Both the position numbers and the translations under genes were made by a program. The notes under the pieces were generated by a model, which saw nothing but the letters and a program-made list of their open reading frames with translations, did not search any database and was not told the DNA's origin. Shown one piece after another: positions 16,090 through 27,000 of a DNA stretch of 64,000 nt. Origin of the DNA: an uncultured Bacteroides sp. (lineage in GTDB: Bacteria; Bacteroidota; Bacteroidia; Bacteroidales; Bacteroidaceae); NCBI RefSeq assembly GCF_937912035.1, contig NZ_CALDPF010000033.1, positions 22,642 through 86,641 on the forward strand. The letters run 5' to 3'. Every line of letters starts with the position of its first letter. Position 1 is the stretch's first letter.

Positions 16090-17340
16090 ATGAATTCAAG
16101 AGAAAGAGTTTTAGCGGCAATTGCGCATAAAGAGCCGGACAAGGTGCCGGTGGATATGGGGGCAACTCCAAGTTCAGGTATATCTGCGATAGCGTATTCT
16201 AATTTGCTGAAGGCGATGGGCAGAGATGATTTGCCTGTTTGGATTTATGATGTAGTGCAGCAGCTGGCACAGCCTGATATGTCAATAATAGATCATTTCG
16301 GTATTGATGTAATTGATGTTGGCCGTGCTTTTAATACTATGCCTGCCGACTGGCATGAGACGGAACTGGCAAATGGAGATAAAGCCTTTTATCCTGTAAG
16401 CTTTAATCCTGTAAGACAAGAAGACGGTTCTTATAACTGTCTTGATGATGATGGAGTACGCATCTTGGCCAGGATGCCTAAAGGAGCAACTTTTTTCGAC
16501 CAGACATATTTCCCGTATGTAGACGGATTTCCTTCTGATTATTCTTCTTTGGACAAAGAAATGGGGAAGGTTCTTTGGTCACGATACGTGCATAGTCCGT
16601 GGGATCATTCTTCGGATCCGGATTTTTGGAAGACACTTCGTGAAAAGACTTTGCAACTGCGTGAAACAACAGACAAGGCGTTGATGATAGTCTGTGGATG
16701 TAATTTGTTTGAATGGGGAACATTCCTCCGTAGAATGGATAATTTCCTTATGGATCTGTTATGCGAACCTGATGAAGTGGCAAAAATGCTTGACCAGCTT
16801 CTGGAACGTCATTTGGCCACTTTGGAGAAGGTTTGTGCCTCAGTAGGTGATATTGTGGATATAATAAGGTTTGGTGATGACCTTGGTATGACTACCGGTC
16901 CTTTTATGGATGTGGATACCTATAAGACCTTGTTCAAGCCTAGGCATAAACAATTGTGTGATTATGTGAAATCGCACAGTAATATGCATACATTTATTCA
17001 TTCCTGTGGTTCAATTTCGAGCCTTATGCCTGATATGATTGATGCCGGTATAGAGATATTTAATCCTGTTCAGACAAATGCCTTTAATATGGAGCCGGAA
17101 TTTTTGAAAAAGGAATTCGGCAAGGATTGTACGTTTTGGGGTGGTGGAGTAGAAACAGTCGGAACACTAAATAACGGTTCCCCTGAAGAAGTACGCAGGC
17201 AGGTTCTTGAACGATTGGAGATAATGTCAGCAGGAGGAGGTTTCGTATTTAATACTGTTCATAATATTCTGCCTGATGTTCCACCTCAGAATATCATTGC
17301 AATGTTTGATGCTGTGAAAGAATTTAATAACAGAAAGTAA
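16090..17340 (+). CDS. UroD-family corrinoid methyltransferase, candidate sugar O-demethylase component
   Basis: This 416-residue protein has the uroporphyrinogen-decarboxylase fold seen in MT1 enzymes such as the vanillate O-demethylase methyltransferase of acetogens. The opening NSRERVLAAIAHKEPDKVPVD is typical. It has HSCG at residues 304-307 and VQTNA near 326, then WGGGVETVGTLNNGSPEEV. It lacks the downstream Cys that completes the zinc site in the companion methyltransferase. It is therefore a good candidate for the enzyme that takes the methyl group from the substrate and passes it to the corrinoid protein. It starts 14 bp after the transporter and ends 18 bp before the GH95 gene. The substrate role is inference. 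Confidence 0.82.
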   Translation: MNSRERVLAAIAHKEPDKVPVDMGATPSSGISAIAYSNLLKAMGRDDLPVWIYDVVQQLAQPDMSIIDHFGIDVIDVGRAFNTMPADWHETELANGDKAFYPVSFNPVRQEDGSYNCLDDDGVRILARMPKGATFFDQTYFPYVDGFPSDYSSLDKEMGKVLWSRYVHSPWDHSSDPDFWKTLREKTLQLRETTDKALMIVCGCNLFEWGTFLRRMDNFLMDLLCEPDEVAKMLDQLLERHLATLEKVCASVGDIVDIIRFGDDLGMTTGPFMDVDTYKTLFKPRHKQLCDYVKSHSNMHTFIHSCGSISSLMPDMIDAGIEIFNPVQTNAFNMEPEFLKKEFGKDCTFWGGGVETVGTLNNGSPEEVRRQVLERLEIMSAGGGFVFNTVHNILPDVPPQNIIAMFDAVKEFNNRK

Positions 17341-17358
17341 TATAAAAATGTTATAAAC

Positions 17359-19755
17359 ATGAGGAGGTTATTTATACTTGGTATTATAGTATATTCCGTA
17401 TTGTCAGGAAATGCAGGAAATATAAGTAAGGAGTATGAATTATGGTATAATAGGCCTGCATTCAATCGCGGAGCAGATTATAATAAAGTTATGTCTCGTG
17501 GTTTTCCTTTCGATGAAGACTGGGAACGTTGGTCTTTGCCAATAGGAAACGGTTATATGGGGGCAAATATATTTGGCAGGACTGACACAGAGAGAATACA
17601 GTTGTCTGAAAAGACACTAGCAAACAGAGGATGTTATGGTGGGGGAGGATTTACCAATTTTGCGGAAATATATCTGGATTTTTATCATAATCAGACAAAA
17701 AACTATAAACGTACTCTTTCTCTTAATGATGCAGTCTCTACTGTAAGCTATGAATATAGAGGAGTGAAATATTCACGAGAGTATTTTGCCAATTATCCTT
17801 CGAATGTTATTGCGATAAAGTTAAAATCGGATAAATCAGGCGGTCTTTCATTTAATGTTCGTCCGATGATTCCTTATCTTAATCCAGGACGAGTTGGAGA
17901 TAATCGTACCGGAAAAGTGAATGCAGAAGGGAATCTGATTACTCTTTCAGGTAACATGGAGTTTTTTGATCTGGATTACGAGGCACAGCTAAAAGTAATA
18001 AACTACGGAGGAAAACTGGAAACATTTAATGATGAAAATGGTGATAATGGAAGTATCCGTGTAAGTAAGGCAGATAGTGCTGTTATATTTTTGACCGCCG
18101 GAACATCCTATCAGTTGGAAGAAAAAGTATTCCTGTCAAATGGTGTTGATAAGTGTAAGGGTAATCCACATCCGCATGATGCTGTGACAAAGCGTATTTC
18201 TGCTGCAGCTGAGAAGGGTTATGACAATCTGAAAAAAGAACATATATCGGATTATCAATATTTCTTCAACAGGGTTGACTTGTCACTCACAGATAATATC
18301 CCTGATATACCAACAGATATGTTGTTAGAAAAATACAAGCAAGGGGAACATAGTGCATATCTTGAGGAGCTCTATTTCCAGTTTGGACGCTATATGTTGA
18401 TTTCCACTTCACGCTACGGTTCTTTGCCACCTAACCTTCAGGGAGGATGGACACAGTATGATTATAGTCCGTGGTCAGGAGGATATTGGCATAACATAAA
18501 TGTACAAATGAATTATTGGCCTGTGTTTAATACAAATTTAGCTGAATTGTTTACTCCGTTTGTCTGCTATAATGAGACTTATAGGAAAGCTGCCGAACAG
18601 AAAGCTATTGATTATATCAAGAAGAATAATCCTGATGCATTGAGTAGAGAAAAAGGAGGAAATGGTTGGACTATCGGTACTGGAGCTACTGCATATAGCA
18701 TAAGTGCTCCGGGTGGACATTCCGGGCCAGGAACCGGTGGATTCACCACTAAGTTGTATTGGGATTACTATGATTTTACTCGCGATAGATCCATACTTGA
18801 GGAACATGTATATCCAGCTTTGGAAGGAATGGCAAAGTTCTTGTCAAAGACTTTAAAACCGGATGGAGAAGGACATCTTTTGGCTGATCCGTCTTCTTCT
18901 CCAGAGAATCAACATAAAGGAGTACATTATCAGACAAAGGGTTGTACGTTCGATCAAGGTATGATATGGGAAAATTTCAATGATTTTCTTAATGCTGCAA
19001 GCATCTTAAGGAAACGTTCTCCTTTCCTTAAAACAGTAAAAGGACAGATGGAGAAACTGGATCCTGTTTTAATTGGAGAATCGGGACAGTTGAAAGAGTA
19101 TCGTGAAGAAACCACATACGGAAGTATCGGTGATCCACACCACAGACACATCTCACACTTATGTTTGTTGTATCCTGGTACTCTAATCAATGGAACCACT
19201 CCGGAATGGCTTGAGGCTGCCCGTGTAGCGTTGAAGGGGCGAGGTAATATTTCCAGCATTTGGGTAGGTTGGCCTGTAGCCCACAGAATGAATGCATGGG
19301 CACGACTGAAAGATGGAGATGCCTCTTATGATTGTTATCAAACTTTGTTAAAGAAAGGAGTTATGGAGAATCTTTGGGGACTATGTCCACCGTTCCAGAT
19401 AGACAGTAACTTTGGTGGTACGGCTGGTGTGGCAGAAATGCTTCTTCAAAGTCATGAGGGATATATATCAATTCTGCCGGCATTGCCTTCGGCATGGAGT
19501 AAAGGTAAATATTCAGGTTTAGTGGCCAGAGGAAATTTTGAAGTTTCTGTTGAATGGGAAAACAATAAGGCAATAGATATAGAAATAAATTCCAGAAGTG
19601 GAGAAGTTTGTAGAATCAATTATTATAATATCGGATCTTTTGTCTTGAAAGACAATGATGAAAAATACATTGATTTCAAGAAAATAGGAAATGATATTAT
19701 AGAGTTTAAAACTATAAAGGGAAAGGTTTATCATTTATCTATTGATGATAAATAG
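17359..19755 (+). CDS. GH95 family glycoside hydrolase (alpha-L-fucosidase or alpha-L-galactosidase type)
   Basis: The 798-residue exported enzyme has a short signal peptide (about 1-20). The N-terminal beta-sandwich contains WSLPIGNGYMGANIFG, and the (alpha/alpha)6 barrel runs from about 330. GH95 residues are in place: Asn379 and Asn381 in HNINVQMNYWP, Glu516 in SSSPEN, and GDPHHRHISHL near 591-601. A C-terminal beta domain closes the protein. GH95 enzymes remove alpha-L-fucose or alpha-L-galactose by inversion. It is the last gene of the demethylase operon and is followed by a terminator, so its product sugar is probably linked to the imported substrate. Confidence 0.92.
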   Translation: MRRLFILGIIVYSVLSGNAGNISKEYELWYNRPAFNRGADYNKVMSRGFPFDEDWERWSLPIGNGYMGANIFGRTDTERIQLSEKTLANRGCYGGGGFTNFAEIYLDFYHNQTKNYKRTLSLNDAVSTVSYEYRGVKYSREYFANYPSNVIAIKLKSDKSGGLSFNVRPMIPYLNPGRVGDNRTGKVNAEGNLITLSGNMEFFDLDYEAQLKVINYGGKLETFNDENGDNGSIRVSKADSAVIFLTAGTSYQLEEKVFLSNGVDKCKGNPHPHDAVTKRISAAAEKGYDNLKKEHISDYQYFFNRVDLSLTDNIPDIPTDMLLEKYKQGEHSAYLEELYFQFGRYMLISTSRYGSLPPNLQGGWTQYDYSPWSGGYWHNINVQMNYWPVFNTNLAELFTPFVCYNETYRKAAEQKAIDYIKKNNPDALSREKGGNGWTIGTGATAYSISAPGGHSGPGTGGFTTKLYWDYYDFTRDRSILEEHVYPALEGMAKFLSKTLKPDGEGHLLADPSSSPENQHKGVHYQTKGCTFDQGMIWENFNDFLNAASILRKRSPFLKTVKGQMEKLDPVLIGESGQLKEYREETTYGSIGDPHHRHISHLCLLYPGTLINGTTPEWLEAARVALKGRGNISSIWVGWPVAHRMNAWARLKDGDASYDCYQTLLKKGVMENLWGLCPPFQIDSNFGGTAGVAEMLLQSHEGYISILPALPSAWSKGKYSGLVARGNFEVSVEWENNKAIDIEINSRSGEVCRINYYNIGSFVLKDNDEKYIDFKKIGNDIIEFKTIKGKVYHLSIDDK

Positions 19756-19773
19756 AATCTTTATAGTTCCTTT

Positions 19774-19819
19774 AATTCTTATTGTCGTGTTTTTCTGCGG
19801 CAATAAGAATTATTTTTTT
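19774..19819 (+). terminator. Terminator after the GH95 gene
   Basis: AATTCTTATTG pairs with CAATAAGAATT across a 16-base loop and is followed by ATTTTTTT. It closes the operon that starts at 12327. Confidence 0.85.
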
Positions 19820-19870
19820 AGATAATAACGGTTTAATATTTAAAAGCTTCAGTGTATTGATATTTTTATT

Positions 19871-19884
19871 AATATTGCATATTG
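19871..19884. promoter_or_regulatory. TATTGCA-type motif upstream of the HTCS gene
   Basis: AATATTGCATATTG lies 61 bases before the HTCS start. It shares its core with the palindrome at 12189-12202 and with two sites before the GH106 gene. Confidence 0.3.
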
Positions 19885-19944
19885 TTTCATGCGTAATTGC
19901 ATGGAATGTTATGACTTTGAATTGATTAATGAAAAATTCAATAT

Positions 19945-22900
19945 ATGAAGAACTGTAAAAATATGGACCTTCAGGAATATAAAAAAAGGGGAATATTATT
20001 CGTTATATTCTGTATATTTCTACAATGTGTATTGTTTGCTCAAAATATTAATTTTAGACATCTGGGAGTAAAAGAAGGACTCTCACAAGTATCTGTAATG
20101 TCGATAATTAGTGACAATCTTGGGCAAATGTGGTTTGCTACACGCCACGGACTTAATGTATATAATGGTAATGAAATCAGGCCTCTTTTAATGAATACGG
20201 ATGAAGGGAAAAGAGGATTTGAACGTACTAGGTTATTATGTACTGATAATAAAGAACATATATATTTCTTAAGCGACGAAGAACTTGTTTCGTTCAATCA
20301 ACGTTTTGAAACATTCAAATCCTTAGGTAAGGATATCATGGCAATTAATTTCTGTAATGATACTTTGTGGGCTTGCCGTGGATTTGATGTACTGTTTTAT
20401 AATAAGTCTACGGACAAACTGGAATTATATAAACAAATAGATAAAAAGGGTCAGAATGAGACTGTGGTAACATCTGTATATGCTGATAGAAAAGGAAATG
20501 TTTATGTCGGTTCTGAGAGAAATCTGTATAAAATTGATAAAGATAAGAATGTACAGGTGGTTTTATCTGATTTAGAAATAAAACATATTTTTGAAGACAA
20601 TAATTCATTGTTGTGGATTTCAACAGGTAATAATGGATTATATGTTCTGAATGATTCGAATGTCGTAAAACATTTCATGACAGATAAGTACAATCCTAAA
20701 ACTATATTTTCTAATAATATACGTTGTGTTACTCAGGATAAATATGGCAATATGTGGATTGGATCTAATAAAGGTTTAAGCATGTTTTCCAGAGATACTG
20801 AAACTTTCGTTAATTATGCACCGGATAAATCTTCTGTTTCGTTATCGCATAATTCTATTGTTTCAATTTTCTGTGACGCCCAGGGTACAATATGGATAGG
20901 TTCTTTTATTGGAGGTGTCGACTATTTTAATCCAATGGACCAGATATTTACAAATATCAATATAAATGACAATGTCGATAAATATTTTACAATAAACAAG
21001 ATTTGTCCTGTTAACAAAAATGAATTACTGATATCATCGTCAAGAGGGTTATATAAATATGATAAATCAAATGGTCTGTTGTCAAAGATAGATATACCAG
21101 GAAATGGAAGTATAGCTTCTTTTGCCTATGATACAGTGAATGGTAAGATTTACTGTAGGACATATTATTCCGGTATATATGTTTATGATGTTAAGAAAAG
21201 GATTGTAACAGAAGAGAAGATTGCTTTGGAAGGAGAAATCTCGTTTGGTAATCTTATCTTGGACATGGCTTATTCTGAAAATAATCTTTATGTTGCAACA
21301 AATAAAGGTTTTGTATGTTATGATATCATCAGACATGCCTACAAACCTTTCCTTTCTGATTTACAACTGTCCACATCTACTCCTTCAGTAATGACTATTG
21401 ACAGTAGACATCGGTTGTGGATAAGTTTTCTAAGTGCAAAGATTCTTGAATTTGATTTGAATTCCGGTAAAACTCTGTCTCATGATGAACTTCTTCCTAT
21501 TAATGAATTAGAGCAGGCAACGAGGGTTTATAATATTATTGAAGATAGTAAGGAACGTATTTGGGCTATAACATCAGGTAGGGGATTGTATTTGTATAAT
21601 GAAACGACCAAAAAGTTTGAAAAGTTTGTTGATTCTTCTGATGATATAACATTAGAGCATGCATTGAATATTCAGGAAATGCCTGATGGCCAGCTTTCTA
21701 TTTTAACCAGCCAGGGGATTACCTTCCTTAATATAGAAAGTAGAACTTTTACTCATTTGAGTAATGAACGTTTTGCTATGGATAGGGTTATAAACGAAGG
21801 ATGCGGCTATTATGTTGATGATAACTATAATATCATGGTAGGTACACTAAATGGTGGAATAATGTTTAATTATCATGATATTGCTAAAGTTTCAGTCTCT
21901 GACAGACTGATTTTCTCAAGATTATTTGTTGATTCTGAAGAAATTATACCGTCAGAAAAAGGTATTATCAGCGAAGCATTGCCATATATATCTGAGGTAA
22001 ATTTGAAGAGTGGTTATCGCAGTTTTGATGTTGAGGTTTCGAATCTTGATTTCTTGAAATCGGGTAATGAACGTATAGTATATATGCTTGAAGGTTTTGA
22101 TAAGACTTGGAGTTTAAGCGACAAAAATAATATACATTATACGAATATTACTCCTGGAAAATATGTGTTAAGAGTAAAAGCTGAATATGATACTTCTGAA
22201 CAGTCGGAAATGATAAGTTTACCTATTATTGTTCATCCACCTTTTTATGCAACAATATGGGCAATAATCATTTATATTGTTATTATAGCTACTATAATAT
22301 TCTTTTCTTTTAGAATATACGACTCTAAAAGAAGGCTTAGACTTGAGCTTAAATATGAACAGATAGAAAAAAATAGAATTGAAAGTATAAATAATGAACG
22401 TATAAAATTCTATATAAATTTATCGCATGAACTTCTCACTCCTGTGAGTTTGATTATGGCACAGATAGAAATGTTGGTTAGAGACTACAAGGATTTGAAT
22501 GGCAATCTGAAGCAAAGCATAAACCGGATATATAAGAATGCCGATACATTACATCTGCTGATAAAAGAAATATTAAATTTCAGGAAAAAAGAATACTCCA
22601 ATAAAGATCTGAAGATTTCTCAATATAATATTATTCCCATACTGGAAGATGTAATGGATTCATTCCGTGATAAAGCACGTCTTTCAGGTATATCCTTTGA
22701 TTTGATAAAAGAGTCTCAGGAAATTTTATTGTTCGTTGATAAGGAAGAATTTAAGAAAGTACTTTCCAACTTATTGTCTAACGCTTTCAAGTATACTCCG
22801 ACAGGAGGTAGTATTTGTGTTTCGTGTCGTTCTCGTCAGAAGAAAGTATTCATTGATGTTTCAGATACAGGCACGGGAATACCTTCGGATAAGATAGATA

Positions 22901-23943
22901 AGATTTTTGAGCGTTTCTATCAGGCTGACGAAGGTGGAACTAATGAAGGATTTGGTATAGGCCTGTCTTATGTAAAGGATGTAATGGAACAACATGACGG
23001 AATGGTTTCTGTGAAAAACAATATATCAGGAGGTTGTACATTTACATTAGAATTTAAAGAAGGATACGGACATATACACCAGCTGGAGAACAAAGAAGAT
23101 GATATTAGTGATTCTTTTAGTGTCGTCTCAGAGCAGGTAGATTTAAAGCATACGGGTGATGATGAAGATATAAAAGACTATACTATTCTGATAGTAGAGG
23201 ATAATGAAGAAATGTTGAATCTTCTGATTTCAGCATTCAAACCGATTTATAATGTCCATTATTCCTCTGATGTGGATGAGGCTTTGGCTTTGCTTAAATC
23301 TTGCGTTCCGGATATCATATTGTCTGACGTTATGTTGGGCAATGTCTCAGGTATAGAGTTCTGTTCAATGGTAAAACGAAATTATGAAACATGTCACATT
23401 CCGTTTGTCTTGCTTACGGCATTGGATATGGAAGAGAATTATATTGCTGGTTTCCAGAATGGTGCGGATGATTATATCACCAAACCTTTCAAGGTAAATT
23501 CTCTCATAATGAAGTGTAATAGTCTTATTAATAATAGGAAAATACTACAAAATAAGTATATGACCAGTGGTAATTATGATTCCAGAATAGTGGCTACTAA
23601 TGAGAGTGACATGCAGTTTGTAAAGAAAGCAGAGACAATAATTGACAATAATCTGGATAATCCTGAATTTGGAATAGATGAACTGTCCAAGGAATTGGCA
23701 ATGAGCAGAGCTAAACTGTATTCAAAAATCAAGGAAGTTACCGGAATGACAGCCAAAGAATTCATTCTTAATATAAAATTGAAGAAGGCTGAATATTATC
23801 TGGTCAATAATGAAGATATGCTGATTTCTGATATTGCATATAAGTTGGGATTTAATTCTTCAAGGATATTTAGTCAGGCATTTAAGGATATGTATGGGGA
23901 AACGCCGGTTAATTATAGAAAAAAGAAAACTACAAAAGCATAG
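19945..23943 (+). CDS. Hybrid two-component system regulator (HTCS)
   Basis: This 1332-residue protein combines sensor, kinase and response regulator in one chain. A signal peptide (about 1-32) precedes two periplasmic beta-propellers (about 36-650, with repeated MWIGSNKGLSMF and IWIGSFIGG blades). A Y_Y_Y domain (about 690-755) and one membrane helix (about 765-790) follow. The histidine kinase has His828 in SHELLTP, the N-box LSNLLSNAFKYTP and G-boxes DTGTGIP and GFGIGLS. The receiver domain has Asp1128 in LSDVML, and an AraC-type HTH ends the protein. HTCS proteins sense oligosaccharides in the periplasm and activate their PUL. It sits between the GH95 gene and the GH106-SusC region. Confidence 0.97.
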   Translation: MKNCKNMDLQEYKKRGILFVIFCIFLQCVLFAQNINFRHLGVKEGLSQVSVMSIISDNLGQMWFATRHGLNVYNGNEIRPLLMNTDEGKRGFERTRLLCTDNKEHIYFLSDEELVSFNQRFETFKSLGKDIMAINFCNDTLWACRGFDVLFYNKSTDKLELYKQIDKKGQNETVVTSVYADRKGNVYVGSERNLYKIDKDKNVQVVLSDLEIKHIFEDNNSLLWISTGNNGLYVLNDSNVVKHFMTDKYNPKTIFSNNIRCVTQDKYGNMWIGSNKGLSMFSRDTETFVNYAPDKSSVSLSHNSIVSIFCDAQGTIWIGSFIGGVDYFNPMDQIFTNININDNVDKYFTINKICPVNKNELLISSSRGLYKYDKSNGLLSKIDIPGNGSIASFAYDTVNGKIYCRTYYSGIYVYDVKKRIVTEEKIALEGEISFGNLILDMAYSENNLYVATNKGFVCYDIIRHAYKPFLSDLQLSTSTPSVMTIDSRHRLWISFLSAKILEFDLNSGKTLSHDELLPINELEQATRVYNIIEDSKERIWAITSGRGLYLYNETTKKFEKFVDSSDDITLEHALNIQEMPDGQLSILTSQGITFLNIESRTFTHLSNERFAMDRVINEGCGYYVDDNYNIMVGTLNGGIMFNYHDIAKVSVSDRLIFSRLFVDSEEIIPSEKGIISEALPYISEVNLKSGYRSFDVEVSNLDFLKSGNERIVYMLEGFDKTWSLSDKNNIHYTNITPGKYVLRVKAEYDTSEQSEMISLPIIVHPPFYATIWAIIIYIVIIATIIFFSFRIYDSKRRLRLELKYEQIEKNRIESINNERIKFYINLSHELLTPVSLIMAQIEMLVRDYKDLNGNLKQSINRIYKNADTLHLLIKEILNFRKKEYSNKDLKISQYNIIPILEDVMDSFRDKARLSGISFDLIKESQEILLFVDKEEFKKVLSNLLSNAFKYTPTGGSICVSCRSRQKKVFIDVSDTGTGIPSDKIDKIFERFYQADEGGTNEGFGIGLSYVKDVMEQHDGMVSVKNNISGGCTFTLEFKEGYGHIHQLENKEDDISDSFSVVSEQVDLKHTGDDEDIKDYTILIVEDNEEMLNLLISAFKPIYNVHYSSDVDEALALLKSCVPDIILSDVMLGNVSGIEFCSMVKRNYETCHIPFVLLTALDMEENYIAGFQNGADDYITKPFKVNSLIMKCNSLINNRKILQNKYMTSGNYDSRIVATNESDMQFVKKAETIIDNNLDNPEFGIDELSKELAMSRAKLYSKIKEVTGMTAKEFILNIKLKKAEYYLVNNEDMLISDIAYKLGFNSSRIFSQAFKDMYGETPVNYRKKKTTKA

Positions 23944-24015
23944 TTCGATTATATGTGCTTTTTGTATAAAATATATGTTATAATTGTCTATTATATAACT
24001 TCTGGATTTCATTTA

Positions 24016-24067
24016 AATTATTGCATATTAGTTTATGTTGGTATTTTATTATTATTGCATAGTTTAT
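24016..24067. promoter_or_regulatory. Two TATTGCA-type motifs upstream of GH106
   Basis: ATTATTGCATATTAG at about 24017-24031 and ATTATTGCATAGTTTA at 24051-24066 are two similar sites spaced about 34 bases apart. They lie 23-75 bases before the GH106 start. They could be activator sites for the HTCS. I see no perfect TAnnTTTG box here. Confidence 0.3.
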
Positions 24068-24089
24068 ACAAGCATATATCAATTTAATT

Positions 24090-27000
24090 ATGAGAAATTT
24101 TAAGGCAATAAATTTATTACTATTATCCGCATTACCATTTTTCAGTGTTAATGCGAAAAAAGGTTATCCGGAACGCAACGGAGTAAATGACTTGTATGAG
24201 AAATTCCAGACTCCTCCTGAAGGTTATGGTGAAGTACCATTCTATTGGTGGCAGGCTGATACTCTTACTAAAGAGCGCCTTTCATGGCAACTTGACGAGT
24301 TGTCAAAGAAGAAGATTTCCAGTCTTCAGATAAACTATTCCCATACAGATGACAGAAAAGGATACTTTTGGGGTAGCAGTCTGAAATCGCAACCGGTACA
24401 GTTCTCGGAAGAGTGGTGGAGTCTGTTTGGATGGTTCATGGAAGAGGCTGCCAAACGCAATATGACAGTATCTGTCAGTGATTATACTTTGGGCATTGGT
24501 CAGGGTTATGCCCTTGATGAGGTTCGTTCGTTACATCCCGATATAACAGCTTCGCAACTGGTAATAGAAAAATATGATGTCACTAATGGTAGTCTGTCAA
24601 TGACAATAAAAGATAATCTTGTCTCCGTAGTTGCTTTCAGGAAAGACAATCCTGAGGAGTTTGTAGATCTTACAGGGCATGTGTCCTCGTCAGTTCTGAA
24701 GTGGAATAGTAATGTCAAAGAATGGACTGTTGTCGCAACATATTCAGTGTCGCAAGAGCGGTCATACAATCCTATGCATCCACTTTCCGGCAAGGAGTAT
24801 GTAAGATGTTTTTTCCAGCGTTTTGAAGATAAGTTTCCTGAGACATCAAAGGGAAATCTGAATTTCTTTTTTTCAGATGAGTTGAATTTTAATTTGAAGG
24901 GAATTGCATGGGATGAAAGGTTCTCCAGGGAGTTCCTCAAGCGTAAGGGATATGATATACGTCCATATCTTGCAGCCCTAAAAATGGATATAGGAAAAAT
25001 AACTTCAAAGATACGTATGGATTATAATGATGTTTTTACATCTTTGTCTGAAGAAAATTTCTTCATACCTGTATATAATTGGCATGCGGAGCGGAATCTG
25101 ATTTACGGTTGCGACCATGGAGGCCGTGGAAGACAGGTAGACGAGTTTGGAGACTATTTCCGTACCCAGCGCTGGAACCAGGGTCCTGGCTCTGACCAAC
25201 CCCGTCTTGGTAAAAATATAATCAAGGCTAAGGTTGCAGCTTCCATAGCCCATCTTTACGAACGTCCGCGAGTATGGCTTGAGGGTTTCTATTCAAGCGG
25301 TTGGGGAACCACTTCTGCCGCTCTTATGGACGCAATATATGCCAATTATGCCATGGGATATAATCTGCTAAGCCTTCACGGACTTTATTATGCCACTCCC
25401 GGCTCGATGTGGGAATGGGCTCCTCCATGCAATCACTTCCGGATGCCTTATTGGGAAACTATGGATAAGAATCTCGAAATAACGGAAAGATTAAGCTATC
25501 TGTTTTCTCAGGGATATCACCAGTGTGATGTAGGAATATTATATCCTGTCGAGCCTAAAGTGTCAGGCTATATGAACACATCATCGGATATAGCATTTAA
25601 AGCCGGCGAGAAACTTTACAGTAATGGAATAGATTTTGACTATATAGATTATAGTTCACTTCAGAATGCTGTCATAGATAATGGTGAACTTAAAATTGCG
25701 GGTGAGTCCTATAAAGCCATAATCATACCTTCAATGTCGGCAATTAAGGATTCGTCTTTGTGTAAGCTTATAGAATTCTCCCAAAAAGACGGGATATTGA
25801 TAAATATAGGTTCATTACCTGAAGCGACTGATGCATACGGCAAAGATTCTTCTTATGTAGGCGGTCTGGTGTCACAGATGACTTCAGGAGATAATTATTA
25901 TTCAACGGATTCTACTGACTCTCTATTGTGCATTCTTGATGGAAAATTTGCAAGAGACTTCCGTGTCATTGACGCAAAGAATAAACTTATGCCATATATC
26001 AATCACCGTAAGATAGACAACCTTGAAATATATGGAGTCTATAATGTCGAAAAAGGGGAAAAATGTTTCTTCCGTGAGAAAGGTGACGTTGAACTATGGG
26101 ATGTATTGGATGGAAAGAAGTATCGGCTGTCTGATACGGAACAAACAGAAAACGGAACAATCGTAAGAATGCCGTATGGCAAATCATCTTTTCAGATAAT
26201 TGTATTTACTCCTGAAAGTGACGCTCCTGTTTATAAAGAATCCGGGAATATAATTCGTACCGTAAAATTGAAGAACGAGTGGGAGTGCGAGATATTGCCT
26301 GTTCTGGATAATCGTTTTGGTGATTTCCATTATCCGGGAACAAATGAGAAGATATTGCCCGAAATACGTCATTATCAATATCTGTTGACAGACCAAAAGA
26401 GTCTTGATCTGAAAAATGTTAATGACAGTGAATGGAGTGAAGTGATCTATACTTATGGTATGGAATTTATGTCCAGCGGTGCTACCGATGAGATATTGAC
26501 AGATGAATATCTGTCGCAAATGCAATACGCACCTGCCGGATGGAAACCTTATGAGTATTCACGCAAATGGGGTGTATATGGTGATGCAGGCCATCAAGGT
26601 TATCATGGCTTGAAGATGGAGATGAATCCGGAAGTAATAAGATTGGGAAATCTCAAGCGCGAATCAACGAACACCAGAAGAACAGAAGAGAAGGCAGGAC
26701 ATAATTATTATTTGTACACTACTGTGAAAGCACCTTATACCGGTGAATATACTATTCTTACAGGTAAAGTGAAACCTTCCAAGTGTTTTGTAAATGGTAA
26801 CAAAGTAACAACAGAAAATAATGTATTCCTTAATAAAGGAATAAACAGGGTAGTGCTTTATTATGATACTCCGTGTGTCACTTATTTCTTTATCCGTAAT
26901 AATGAAAAATTCGGAGCATCAGTATCAGACAGGTTGACACTGTGCTGGTATAACGATTCTTCCATATTACCATTCGATCCATATCCGGAAGATTATAAAT

